Below, piece after piece: positions 16,127 through 24,754 of a stretch of 64,000 bases of DNA. Each line of letters starts with the position of its first letter. The first letter of the stretch is position 1. The position numbers and the translations under genes are program-made. Source of the DNA: Mycolicibacterium sphagni (lineage in GTDB: Bacteria > Actinomycetota > Actinomycetes > Mycobacteriales > Mycobacteriaceae); contig NZ_NOZR01000008.1 in NCBI RefSeq assembly GCF_002250655.1, positions 124,001-188,000 of the forward strand, given 5' to 3'. The notes below the pieces were generated by a model, which searched no databases, was not told where the DNA came from, and saw only the letters and a program-made list of their open reading frames with translations.

Positions 16127-16333
16127 GTGGTGTTCACCAACAAGATTCGACAGCTGAAGGCGCGGATTCTGTTCGTGGCTGTCGACGACGCGGGGATGTC
16201 GACGGTCGAGTATGCGATCGGTACCATCGCCGCCGCCGCATTCGGCGCCATCCTGTACAGCGTGGTCACCGGGGATTCGATCGTCGGCGCTCTGACCAAC
16301 ATCATCAATCGCGCACTCAACACGAACGTTTAA
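16127..16333 (+). CDS. DUF4244/Flp-pilin-like small protein (Rv3656c-like)
   Basis: The 68-residue protein has a basic leader, then DDAGMSTVEYAIGTIAAAAFGAILYSV. The pattern STVEYAIG followed by a hydrophobic helix is that of Flp pilins, where prepilin peptidase cuts before a glutamate-containing helix. It has a strong ribosome site (AAGGGGAG). It is the most likely major subunit of the Tad pilus. In the following gene no normal start codon could be found (see the TadE entry). Confidence 0.82.
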   Translation: MVFTNKIRQLKARILFVAVDDAGMSTVEYAIGTIAAAAFGAILYSVVTGDSIVGALTNIINRALNTNV

Positions 16334-16659
16334 CCGGTGCGGGCGGTTTCGCCACGGTCGAGGCCGCTTTGGCCATCGCCGCGCTGGTGGTGGTTCTCGT
16401 CGCCTGCGCCGCCGGACTCACCGCGGTGGCGATGCAGGTTCGCTGCATCGACGCCGCTCGGGAGGCGGCCCGGTTGGCCGCTCGCGGCGACGAGACGGGC
16501 GCGGGGGTGGCGGCCCGCGGGGTCGGGCCCGCGGGTGCAACGCTGCAGTTGCGTCGCGACGGCGGCTTCGTCGTCGCGACGGTCAGCGGCCATTCGCGGC
16601 TGCTGCCCGGTGTCGTCATCAGAGCCGACGCCGTTGCGGCCGTTGAGCCTGGCCCGTGA
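16333..16659 (+). CDS. TadE-like pseudopilin (Rv3655c-like), start not identifiable
   Basis: The reading frame encodes GAGGFATVEAALAIAALVVV, a typical TadE signal-like helix, then QVRCIDAAREAARLAARGDE and a beta-rich tail. It ends at TGA 16657-16659. The helix must be included, but the frame has no ATG, GTG or TTG between the GTG at 16111 and the TTG at 16369. The first would overlap the whole pilin gene; the second falls inside the helix. The start given is only the first base after the coding part of the previous gene. A rare start codon, frameshifting from the pilin gene or a sequencing error could explain it. Confidence 0.6.
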   Translation, partial: TGAGGFATVEAALAIAALVVVLVACAAGLTAVAMQVRCIDAAREAARLAARGDETGAGVAARGVGPAGATLQLRRDGGFVVATVSGHSRLLPGVVIRADAVAAVEPGP

Positions 16660-16990
16660 CGACGCCGGTGCCGCCACCATTTTGGCGGCAATCCTGATCG
16701 CCGCCCTGGTGGCGATCACCCTGGCCGGAGTGCAGATCGGCAGTGCGGTGGTGGCGCGACACCGTGCGCAGGCCAGTGCGGACATGGCCGCGCTGGCCGC
16801 GGCCATGTGGTTGCCGCACGGCAGCGAGAGTGCGTGTCGGCAAGCAGCGGCGGTGAGCCGCGCCATGGGCGCGGCGCTGAGCAGCTGCGACGTCGACGAA
16901 CTCGACGTCGTGGTCGGCGTCGTCGTGGCGACAGGCCGGTTACTCGGCGGCCGGGCCCATGCCGCGGCGCGGGCCGGGCCGGTCGGCTAA
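16643..16990 (+). CDS. Rv3654c-type TadE-like secretion-neighbourhood protein
   Basis: The protein has 115 residues from the TTG at 16643, which overlaps the end of the TadE frame. ARDDAGAATILAAILIAALVAITLAG is again a pilin-type leader: a short charged segment, then one hydrophobic helix. RHRAQASADMAALAAA follows, the signature of the helicase/secretion neighbourhood TadE-like family. It closes the Tad operon. The C-terminal part is variable. Its stop overlaps the stop of the converging GAF-like gene by 4 bp. Confidence 0.75.
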   Translation: MSLARDDAGAATILAAILIAALVAITLAGVQIGSAVVARHRAQASADMAALAAAMWLPHGSESACRQAAAVSRAMGAALSSCDVDELDVVVGVVVATGRLLGGRAHAAARAGPVG

Positions 16991-17994
16991 CTGTTCGTCA
17001 GCTTGGCCTCGGCCAGCTCAGTGTCAGTGGGCAGCCGCAGAGTGATCAGCCCGGCGAAGACGTGGTTGTCGACCTCCATGCGGTTGACGGTGACATGCAT
17101 CGGCACCCAACCGCTGCCGATGCCAGGCAGCCGCAACACACGGCTGGTGCTGCCGGTTTCGAACTCTTCGGCCATCGGGATCAGCTCATCGCGGTCGTCG
17201 GGGTGGAACTGGATGCTATGGCGCCAGTCGTAGTACGGGCACGGGTCGTCCAGCCACTTCAGCAGCTGCCAGTTGCTGAGGTCCACAAGTGCGCGGTGCA
17301 CGCCCGTCTGCGAGAGGCTGTCGAGGACCCGTTGCGCCACCTGGTCGGGTGGCAGGCTGTCGTCGTCCACACCGCAACGCAGGTTCATCGCGCGGGCGAT
17401 CAGATGCCCAGTACCGTCGTCGACTTCCTCAATGGCAGTGCGCGCCACGAACCCTGTCCGAATGACCTCACCGCTGTCAGTGAAAGTCCAAGTGGTGCAA
17501 TATGTTCGGCCAGGAGCCTCGTCCTTGGCCAAGGCCAGCACGCTGGACTCGTCACTGTTGAAGCTCCGGACAGGAAGATCCTCGGCGAACGCAATGTCGT
17601 GGGTCGGTGCCTGCGTGGGATCCCTGCCGGCGTTCACCAGCGATTCGACGGTATCGGTGGCGATACCGACCGTGATATCCCACTTCAGCGGTCCCGGTAT
17701 CGGCCGTTCCGGCGGCTGCACATCTGCAGGCCCGATCCACATGTGCACCCCGTGCATCCGCCCGTCGGACATCCGCACCGGCTCGGTCCGGATCACCCGA
17801 TCGCTTTTCGGGGTGATGCTGGCCAGGCTCTTGCCTGTCGTCATCGTTTCGGCGATAGCGGTCTGGATCGCCGCCAGATGCGGACTGCGTCGCAAGTAGA
17901 TCGTCAGCGGCACCAGGTTCTTCATCTGCCGGCCCTGAGCAACCACCACGGGTTCGGTGCCCAGCGTCTCCACGAGCAGCCAATCGTGGGTCAT
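16987..17994 (-). CDS. GAF/PAS-like sensory domain protein (DUF5593-type), uncharacterised
   Basis: The 335-residue soluble protein has no membrane segment. The N-terminus (MTHDWLLVETLGTEPVVVAQGRQMK) and the C-terminal part (about 215-330, with WRHSIQFHPDDRDELIPMAEEF) look like two PAS/GAF-type sensor folds. I recall such proteins annotated as DUF5593 or GAF domain-containing in mycobacteria, but have not verified this. No output domain (kinase, cyclase or HTH) is present, so it may be a stand-alone ligand or redox sensor. It starts with ATG and is transcribed alone. Confidence 0.6.
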   Translation of the reverse strand: MTHDWLLVETLGTEPVVVAQGRQMKNLVPLTIYLRRSPHLAAIQTAIAETMTTGKSLASITPKSDRVIRTEPVRMSDGRMHGVHMWIGPADVQPPERPIPGPLKWDITVGIATDTVESLVNAGRDPTQAPTHDIAFAEDLPVRSFNSDESSVLALAKDEAPGRTYCTTWTFTDSGEVIRTGFVARTAIEEVDDGTGHLIARAMNLRCGVDDDSLPPDQVAQRVLDSLSQTGVHRALVDLSNWQLLKWLDDPCPYYDWRHSIQFHPDDRDELIPMAEEFETGSTSRVLRLPGIGSGWVPMHVTVNRMEVDNHVFAGLITLRLPTDTELAEAKLTNS

Positions 17995-18228
17995 AGTCTC
18001 AGTTTAATGGCGCCACCTTGGGCTGACCTGAGGATGCGGGCCGCAAGAATCCGCAGGTGGACCCCAACAGTTCCGCGTAGCAAACCGCGACACTGTCGAT
18101 TTCCTTGCAAGCGCCGCGCCGGTTGGGTATTTTCGCTACGCCTCCAGCAGTGTGGGGCGCCTGTCAGTCCGTATGGCGTGCTCACATCGCAGGTGTCGAC
18201 CGTTCGAGGGGTCCGGTCACCACGACGA

Positions 18229-20556
18229 TCAGGCACCGCCCCCGGCGAGCTGGGCGAGTACGAGGTTGAGGACTCGAACCGCACCGGCCTTGTCCAACGG
18301 GTCATTTCCGTTGCCGCACTTGGGCGACTGTACGCATGACGGGCAGCCCTGCGGGCATTCACACGCTTCGATGGCCGCGGCGGTGGCGCCCAACCATGTG
18401 CTGGCCAATCGGTAACCGCGCTCGGCGAAACCCGCCCCGCCGGGGTGCCCGTCGTAGACGAATACCGTCGGCAATCCGTCGGCGCCGATGGCCGTGGACA
18501 CACCGCCGATGTCGCCGCGGTCGCAACTGGCGACCAGCGGCAGCAAGCCGATCGCGGCATGCTCGGCCGCGTGCAATGAGCCGGGTACACGGGAAAATTC
18601 GATGCCACTGTCCGACAACGCTTCCAGCGTGATGGTGTACATCACCGCGGTGGTGGGCAGGCAGTGCTCGGGCATGTCGAGCTCGACGAAGTCGATGACC
18701 TCTCCGGACAACCGGCGGCGCAGGTAGCCGATCACTCGGTGGGTCACCGAGACCGGGACGAGGCCCAGCGTCACCGCGTCGTAGTTCGTCCGCTCCCCGG
18801 GGCCGGTTACCGCGATATCAGTGACCTCGCGGGCGAAGGTCGCGTAGCCGGGATCCTCAGCGTGCACGAACGCCACCCCGTCTTCGAAGCTCAATGAGTC
18901 GACGACGTAACTCTCACCCTGGTGGAGATAGACCGCACCGGGGTGCACGGTGGCCGGGGCCTGATCGGCACCGGCGCTGCCCAGCATCCGGCCGGTATCG
19001 GCCTCGACGATCGCGATCTGCCCGCCGGCCGAACCGCGGATGTCCACTGCCGGATGCGGATCCAGCCCCGCAGCCGGGAAATACTTGCCGCCGCGCCGGC
19101 GCAGCAATCCGTCGTCGACCAGCTCGGCGGCCACCGCTTCAGCCTCCCAGCGCCGCACCTCGGCCTCGTCCAGCGGCATTTCCGTTGCGGCGCAGAGCAG
19201 CTGGGGACCCAGCACGTACGGGTTCGCCGGGTCGATGACGACCCGCTCGACCGGCTTGTCCAGCAGCGCCTCCGGATGATGCACCAGATAGGTGTCCAGT
19301 GGGTCGTCTCGTGCGATCAGCACTACCAGTGCACTCTGGCCCCGCCGCCCCGAGCGCCCGGCCTGCTGCCAGAACGAGGCGACCGTCCCGGGGAAGCCCG
19401 CCAGGAGAACCGCATCGAGCCCGGCGATGTCGATGCCCAACTCGAGTGCGTTCGTCGTCGCGAGCCCGCGCAGTTCACCATCGGCGAGCGCGCGTTCCAG
19501 CACGCGCCGGTCCTCGGCCAGATAGCCGGCCCGGTAGGACGCCACGGTGTCCTGCAGTTGGGGCGCGATGTCCGCCAGGCGGTCCCGCGCGCCCAGTGCC
19601 GTCAACTCCGCACCGCGCCGCGACCGGACGAATGTCAAGGTTCGCGCACCCTCAGCAACCAAATCGGCCATCATCCGAGCGGCTTCCGCACCGGCCGAAC
19701 GTCGCACCGGCGCCCCGTTCTCGCCCAGTAGGTCGGTGCGCAACGCGGGCTCCCACAACGCCACCGTTCGCGCGCCGTGCGGTGACCCGTCTTCGGTCAC
19801 CGCCGCCACCGGGTGCCCGATCAGCTCCGCCGCGGTCTCACCCGGCGCGGCGGTGGTGGCGCTGGCGAAGATGACCGTCGGCCCTGGGCCGGACGCCGGC
19901 GCGTAGCGTTCACACAGGCGCAGCAGCCGGCGCAAAACCATCGCCACGTTGGAGCCGAAAATCCCTCGGTAGTAATGGCATTCGTCGACCACGATGTAGC
20001 GCAAGCCACGCAGGAACACGGCCCATCGCGCATGGTTACGCAGCAGCGACAGGTGGATCATGTCCGGGTTGGAGAACAGCCACCGCGAGCGTTCGCGGGC
20101 GAATCTGCGCACCTCGGTTGGCGTGTCGCCGTCGTAGGATGTCGGCGCCGCATCGGCCAGGGCGGGCACGGCGGCGGTCAATGAATGGGCGGTTCGTAAT
20201 TGGTCGTGACCGAGCGCTTTGGTGGGCGACAAATAAAGCGCCCTGGCACGCGGATCACGTGCCAGCGAATCCATGATCGGCAATTGAAACGCCAGCGACT
20301 TACCCGATGCGGTACCGGTGCTGATTACCACGTGATGGCGAGAGTGGGCGAGGTCGGCAGCTTGGACCTGATGCGACCACGGCCGGGGAATTCCGTGATC
20401 ATGGAACGCGCGGAGCACATCTGGATCAGCCCAGGCAGGCCAGTCCGCTCCGGCGGCTTGGCGGGCGGGCAGTTCGGCGACGTGGCGCAGTGCCTCAGGG
20501 GACGATTCGGCGCCGGTGACGGCCGCACTAAGCAGCTCGCCGCCAAAACTCACCAT
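18229..20556 (-). CDS. SftH/Hrq1-family superfamily 2 helicase (Rv3649-like)
   Basis: The 775-residue DEAD/DEAH-type helicase shows motif I STGTASGKSLAFQLP, motif II VDECHYY, motif III FASATT, motif V ATNALELGID and motif VI QQAGRSGRRG. The C-terminal DUF1998-type domain ends in the four-cysteine cluster CECPQGCPSC and CGNGND, as in MrfA/Hrq1. Mycobacterial SftH is a 3'-to-5' ssDNA translocase related to yeast Hrq1 and human RecQ4, and Bacillus MrfA repairs mitomycin C lesions. A DNA-crosslink repair role is likely. It is divergent from cspA, with about 290 bp between their starts. Confidence 0.9.
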   Translation of the reverse strand: MVSFGGELLSAAVTGAESSPEALRHVAELPARQAAGADWPAWADPDVLRAFHDHGIPRPWSHQVQAADLAHSRHHVVISTGTASGKSLAFQLPIMDSLARDPRARALYLSPTKALGHDQLRTAHSLTAAVPALADAAPTSYDGDTPTEVRRFARERSRWLFSNPDMIHLSLLRNHARWAVFLRGLRYIVVDECHYYRGIFGSNVAMVLRRLLRLCERYAPASGPGPTVIFASATTAAPGETAAELIGHPVAAVTEDGSPHGARTVALWEPALRTDLLGENGAPVRRSAGAEAARMMADLVAEGARTLTFVRSRRGAELTALGARDRLADIAPQLQDTVASYRAGYLAEDRRVLERALADGELRGLATTNALELGIDIAGLDAVLLAGFPGTVASFWQQAGRSGRRGQSALVVLIARDDPLDTYLVHHPEALLDKPVERVVIDPANPYVLGPQLLCAATEMPLDEAEVRRWEAEAVAAELVDDGLLRRRGGKYFPAAGLDPHPAVDIRGSAGGQIAIVEADTGRMLGSAGADQAPATVHPGAVYLHQGESYVVDSLSFEDGVAFVHAEDPGYATFAREVTDIAVTGPGERTNYDAVTLGLVPVSVTHRVIGYLRRRLSGEVIDFVELDMPEHCLPTTAVMYTITLEALSDSGIEFSRVPGSLHAAEHAAIGLLPLVASCDRGDIGGVSTAIGADGLPTVFVYDGHPGGAGFAERGYRLASTWLGATAAAIEACECPQGCPSCVQSPKCGNGNDPLDKAGAVRVLNLVLAQLAGGGA

Positions 20557-20847
20557 TTGAAATCAGCCCTTTCCGAAAAATATCTACAGCCCCGTATCGA
20601 ATTGTTCATCAGTTAGTAGCACCGAGACTGTCGCAAGAGCCTCGGACATGATTGGATAAGGGCGGTCGCAGCTTCTGTGTTCGTGTTCCAAACACTCGCA
20701 GGATCGACGTTGCGATCGCGGTTCCTGCGAGGGTCTGTAGGTCGGGTGAGTTCCGACGACTCCACGAAGGATGGCGGTCGGAACGGGCCCGGTCTGCCGA
20801 AAACTCGGTCGGCCGCTCCCGGTTGGAAGAGAAGGAAAGTACGAAAG

Positions 20848-21051
20848 ATGCCACAGGGAACTGTGAAGTGGTTCAACGCGGAGAAGGGTTTCGGGTTCAT
20901 CGCACCCGAGGATGGCTCTGCCGATGTGTTCGTCCACTACACGGAAATTCAGGGGTCGGGCTTCCGCACCCTTGAGGAGAACCAACGGGTCGAGTTCGAG
21001 GTCGGTCAGAGCCCCAAGGGACCGCAAGCCACTGGCGTGCGCTCCATCTGA
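20848..21051 (+). CDS. cspA: Cold shock protein CspA
   Basis: The 67-residue single cold-shock domain carries RNP-1 GFGFI and RNP-2 DVFVHYT. The ATG at 20848 has a GAAGGAAAG ribosome site. Upstream lie nearly 290 bp without a gene up to the SftH start, long enough for the extended 5' leader common in cold-shock mRNAs. A hairpin terminator follows. CspA binds single-stranded RNA/DNA and acts as an RNA chaperone. Confidence 0.95.
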   Translation: MPQGTVKWFNAEKGFGFIAPEDGSADVFVHYTEIQGSGFRTLEENQRVEFEVGQSPKGPQATGVRSI

Positions 21052-21071
21052 TCAACAACGACATCACGAAA

Positions 21072-21115
21072 CACCCCCGAGCGTCCCGGTGACGGGTCTC
21101 GCCGGGGGTGCTTTC
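21072..21115 (+). terminator. Terminator downstream of cspA
   Basis: CACCCCCG (21072-21079) pairs with CGGGGGTG (21103-21110). A second stem, CCCG with CGGG, sits in the loop, and CTTTCGTT follows. It begins about 20 bp after the cspA stop. Confidence 0.65.
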
Positions 21116-21198
21116 GTTCATGGCAGTCCCTCGGGGGACTCGCCACGCCCGTCAACAGCCGCACGGCTGCTGGTCGCTGCCTGCCTTACTGTCGAGTC

Positions 21199-21777
21199 GT
21201 GAGCCAGCTGTCCTTCTTCTCGGCTGAGTCGGTGCCCCCTGCGGTCGCCGACCTCACCGGGTTGCTCGCGGCGGCTGGACAGGTGGCCATCGTCGGCGCC
21301 GGGGCCCGGCTGTCGGTGGTCGTCGAAGAGGTGTGGCGCGCGCACGCGCTGGCCGACATGATCACCGAGGCCGGCCTGGAGGCCGAGATCACCCGCACCG
21401 ACGAGGACAACCCGCTGGTACGCACCGCTGTCGATGCGCGACTGTTGGGTATCGCCGCCAACTGGACCAGGGGGGCGGTCAAGACGGTGCCGCGCCAATG
21501 GCTGCCCGGAGCGCGTGAGCTGCGGGCCTGGACGCTGGCCGCCGGGGTTCCGGATGCCGACCGCTACCTGCTGGGTTTGGACCCGCACGCTCCCGACACC
21601 CATTCACCGTTGGCATCGGCGTTAATGAGGATAGGGATCGCACCAACCTTGATCGGCACTCGAGGCGCCCGTCCGGCCCTGAGAATCAGTGGTCGCCGGC
21701 GGTTATCGCGCCTGGTAGAGACAGTCGGGGAACCCCCCAATCAGACGGAAGCGTTGTCAGCGTGGCCCAGGATCTGA
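21199..21777 (+). CDS. Conserved hypothetical protein (Rv3647c-like)
   Basis: The 192-residue protein starts at GTG and lies between cspA and topA, as Rv3647c does in M. tuberculosis (recalled). It shows an alternating alpha/beta pattern (VAIVGAGARLSVVVEEVWRAH, then TRTDEDNPLVRTAVDARL) without a catalytic motif I recognise. It looks soluble. No function can be assigned. Confidence 0.7.
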   Translation: MSQLSFFSAESVPPAVADLTGLLAAAGQVAIVGAGARLSVVVEEVWRAHALADMITEAGLEAEITRTDEDNPLVRTAVDARLLGIAANWTRGAVKTVPRQWLPGARELRAWTLAAGVPDADRYLLGLDPHAPDTHSPLASALMRIGIAPTLIGTRGARPALRISGRRRLSRLVETVGEPPNQTEALSAWPRI

Positions 21778-21889
21778 GACATTCCCCTGCGAGGGTCGGT
21801 TTGCGTTGACCGGGCTTGAGTGCGAAATTGTCAGGTGCCCGCGGGTTGGGGGTACCTGTGGGGGAGACAGAAGTGGAGCGTAAGCGCAG

Positions 21890-24673
21890 TTGGCTGACGA
21901 CGGCCGTGTGAGCGGCAACCGAAACGGCAACGTCCGGCGGCTCGTCATCGTCGAGTCGCCCACCAAAGCGCGCAAGATCGCCGGCTACCTGGGCTCCAAC
22001 TACATCGTCGAATCGTCCCGCGGCCACATTCGTGACCTGCCGCGCAACGCCGCTGACGTGCCGGCCAAGTACAAATCCGAGTCGTGGGCCCGCCTGGGCG
22101 TCAACGTCGAGGACAACTTCGAGCCGCTCTACATCGTCAGCCCGGATAAAAAGAGCACGGTCACCGAACTCAAGGGCCTGCTGAAAGATGTAGACGAGCT
22201 CTATCTGGCCACCGACGGTGACCGGGAGGGCGAGGCCATCGCCTGGCACCTTCTGGAGACCCTCAAGCCCCGCGTACCGGTCAAGCGGATGGTGTTCCAT
22301 GAGATCACCGAGCCGGCGATCCTGGCGGCCGCGGAGAATCCCCGCGACCTGGACAACGACCTCGTCGACGCGCAGGAGACCCGCCGCATCCTCGACCGGC
22401 TATACGGCTACGAGGTCAGCCCCGTGCTGTGGAAGAAGGTGGCGCCGAAGTTGTCGGCGGGCCGGGTGCAGTCCGTCGCCACCCGCATCATCGTTCAGCG
22501 TGAGCGCGATCGGATGGCTTTCCGCAGCGCCTCCTACTGGGATGTGATCGCTGAGCTCGACGCGAGCGTCTCAGACCCCAACGCGACCCCACCGCGGTTC
22601 ACCGCGAGGCTGGTCAACGTCGACAGCAAGCGTGTGGCCACCGGCCGGGACTTCGATTCCCTCGGTGTGGTCCGCAAGCCCGACGAGGTGGTGGTGCTCG
22701 ACGAGGCGGCGGCGGGCTCGCTGGCCACCGGGCTGCGGGCTGCCAGTCTGACCGTCGGCTCGGTGGAGGAGAAGCCCTACACCCGCAAGCCGTATCCGCC
22801 CTTCATGACCTCCACGCTGCAGCAGGAGGCGGGCCGCAAGCTGCGGTTCTCCTCCGAGCGCACGATGAGCGTCGCGCAGCGGCTGTACGAGAACGGCTAC
22901 ATCACCTATATGCGTACCGACTCGACGACGCTGTCGCAGTCGGCCATCAACGCCGCCCAGACGCAGGCCCGCCAGCTCTACGGCGACGAGTACGTGCACC
23001 CCTCGCCGCGGCAGTACACCCGCAAGGTCAAGAACGCCCAGGAGGCGCACGAGGCCATTCGGCCCGCCGGCGACACGTTCGCCACCCCCGGCGCTCTGCA
23101 TCGCGAGCTGGACAACGACGAGTTCCGGCTCTACGAGCTGATCTGGCAGCGCACCGTGGCCTCCCAGATGGCCGACGCCCGCGGTACCACGCTGAGCCTG
23201 CGGATCAACGGCCAGGCCGCCGGTGGACAGCAGGTCACCTTCGCCGCCAGCGGCCGCACCATCACCTTCCCCGGCTTCCTCAAGGCCTATGTCGAGACTG
23301 TCGACGAGCTGGCCGGCGGCGAAGCCGACGACGCCGAGAGCCGGCTGCCGCAGCTTCGTCAGGGCCAGCGCGTGGACGCCACCCGGCTCAACGCCGACGG
23401 GCACGCCACGAATCCGCCGGCCCGCTATACCGAGGCCTCGCTGATCAAGGCGCTCGAGGAACTTGGAATCGGCCGTCCCTCAACGTATTCCTCGATCATC
23501 AAGACGATCCAGGACCGTGGTTACGTCCACAAGAAGGGCAGCGCCCTGGTGCCGTCCTGGGTCGCGTTCGCCGTCACAGGGCTGCTCGAGCAGCACTTCG
23601 GGCGCCTGGTGGACTACGACTTCACCGCCGCCATGGAAGACGAGCTCGACGAGATTGCCTCGGGCCAGGAGCAGCGCACCAACTGGCTGAGCAACTTCTA
23701 CTTCGGTGGCGAGCACGGGGTGGCGGACTCGATCGCCCGGGCCGGCGGCCTTAAGAAGCTGGTCGGCGTGAATCTCGAGGGTATCGATGCTCGAGAAGTC
23801 AACTCCATCAAGCTCTTTGATGACGAGCAGGGCCGGTCGATCGTGGTTCGGGTGGGCAAGAACGGCCCGTACCTGGAGCGCATGATCACCGATGAGGAGG
23901 GTGAGCTCAAGCCGCAGCGCGCCAACCTCAACGACGAGATCACGCCCGACGAGCTGACTCTGGAGTTGGCCGAAACCCTCTTTGCCACACCGCAAGAGGG
24001 ACGGTCGCTCGGTGTGGACCCGGAGACCGGTCATGAGATCGTGGCCAAGGACGGCCGCTACGGGCCCTACGTCACCGAGGTGCTGCCGCCGCCGCCGGAC
24101 GATGATCCGGGTGTTGGCGCCAAGAAGGGCAAGAAGCCGACCGGCCCGAAGCCGCGCACCGGTTCACTGCTGCGGTCGATGGACCTGCAGACCGTTACGC
24201 TCGAGGATGCGCTCAAACTGATTTCGCTGCCGCGGGTGGTCGGTGTGGATCCCGCCAATGGCGAGGAGATCACCGCGCAGAACGGCCGCTACGGGCCTTA
24301 TCTCAAGCGCGGCACCGACTCTCGCTCGCTAGCGACCGAGGACCAGATCTTCGAGATCACCCTCGAAGAGGCGTTGAAGATCTACGCCGAGCCCAAACGC
24401 CGTGGCAGGCAAGGCGCCGCCACGCCGCCGCTGCGCGAGCTGGGTGTCGATCAGGCGTCCGGCAACCCAATGGTGATCAAGGACGGCCGATTTGGGCCGT
24501 ACGTCACCGACGGTGAGACCAATGCCAGCCTGCGCAAGGGTGACGACGTCCTGAGTATCACCGACGAGCGGGCTTCGGAGCTGCTCGCCGACCGCCGGGC
24601 CCGCGGCCCTGTCAAGAAGAAGGCGCCCGCGAAGAAGGCCACGCGCAAGAAGGCCCCCGCGAAGAAGGCCTGA
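21890..24673 (+). CDS. topA: DNA topoisomerase I
   Basis: The 927-residue type IA topoisomerase has a TOPRIM domain (LVIVESPTKARKIAGYL and DGDREGEAIAWHL) and catalytic Tyr340 in ITYMRTDSTTLS. The C-terminal region has repeated DGRFGPYVT/NGRYGPYL modules, as in mycobacterial TopA, in place of zinc fingers. The lysine/alanine-rich tail (KKKAPAKKATRKKAPAKKA) aids strand passage. I use the TTG at 21890 because it yields the MAD-type N-terminus of homologues; a GTG at 21908 is the alternative. It is the only type IA topoisomerase in most mycobacteria and is essential there. Confidence 0.95.
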   Translation: MADDGRVSGNRNGNVRRLVIVESPTKARKIAGYLGSNYIVESSRGHIRDLPRNAADVPAKYKSESWARLGVNVEDNFEPLYIVSPDKKSTVTELKGLLKDVDELYLATDGDREGEAIAWHLLETLKPRVPVKRMVFHEITEPAILAAAENPRDLDNDLVDAQETRRILDRLYGYEVSPVLWKKVAPKLSAGRVQSVATRIIVQRERDRMAFRSASYWDVIAELDASVSDPNATPPRFTARLVNVDSKRVATGRDFDSLGVVRKPDEVVVLDEAAAGSLATGLRAASLTVGSVEEKPYTRKPYPPFMTSTLQQEAGRKLRFSSERTMSVAQRLYENGYITYMRTDSTTLSQSAINAAQTQARQLYGDEYVHPSPRQYTRKVKNAQEAHEAIRPAGDTFATPGALHRELDNDEFRLYELIWQRTVASQMADARGTTLSLRINGQAAGGQQVTFAASGRTITFPGFLKAYVETVDELAGGEADDAESRLPQLRQGQRVDATRLNADGHATNPPARYTEASLIKALEELGIGRPSTYSSIIKTIQDRGYVHKKGSALVPSWVAFAVTGLLEQHFGRLVDYDFTAAMEDELDEIASGQEQRTNWLSNFYFGGEHGVADSIARAGGLKKLVGVNLEGIDAREVNSIKLFDDEQGRSIVVRVGKNGPYLERMITDEEGELKPQRANLNDEITPDELTLELAETLFATPQEGRSLGVDPETGHEIVAKDGRYGPYVTEVLPPPPDDDPGVGAKKGKKPTGPKPRTGSLLRSMDLQTVTLEDALKLISLPRVVGVDPANGEEITAQNGRYGPYLKRGTDSRSLATEDQIFEITLEEALKIYAEPKRRGRQGAATPPLRELGVDQASGNPMVIKDGRFGPYVTDGETNASLRKGDDVLSITDERASELLADRRARGPVKKKAPAKKATRKKAPAKKA

Positions 24674-24754
24674 CCTCTTGCGCCACCGGCGCCCGAACCG
24701 GCAGAACGGGCACGAAAGTAGGCGTAAATCAAGGCATTTCGTCGATCTCGACGT

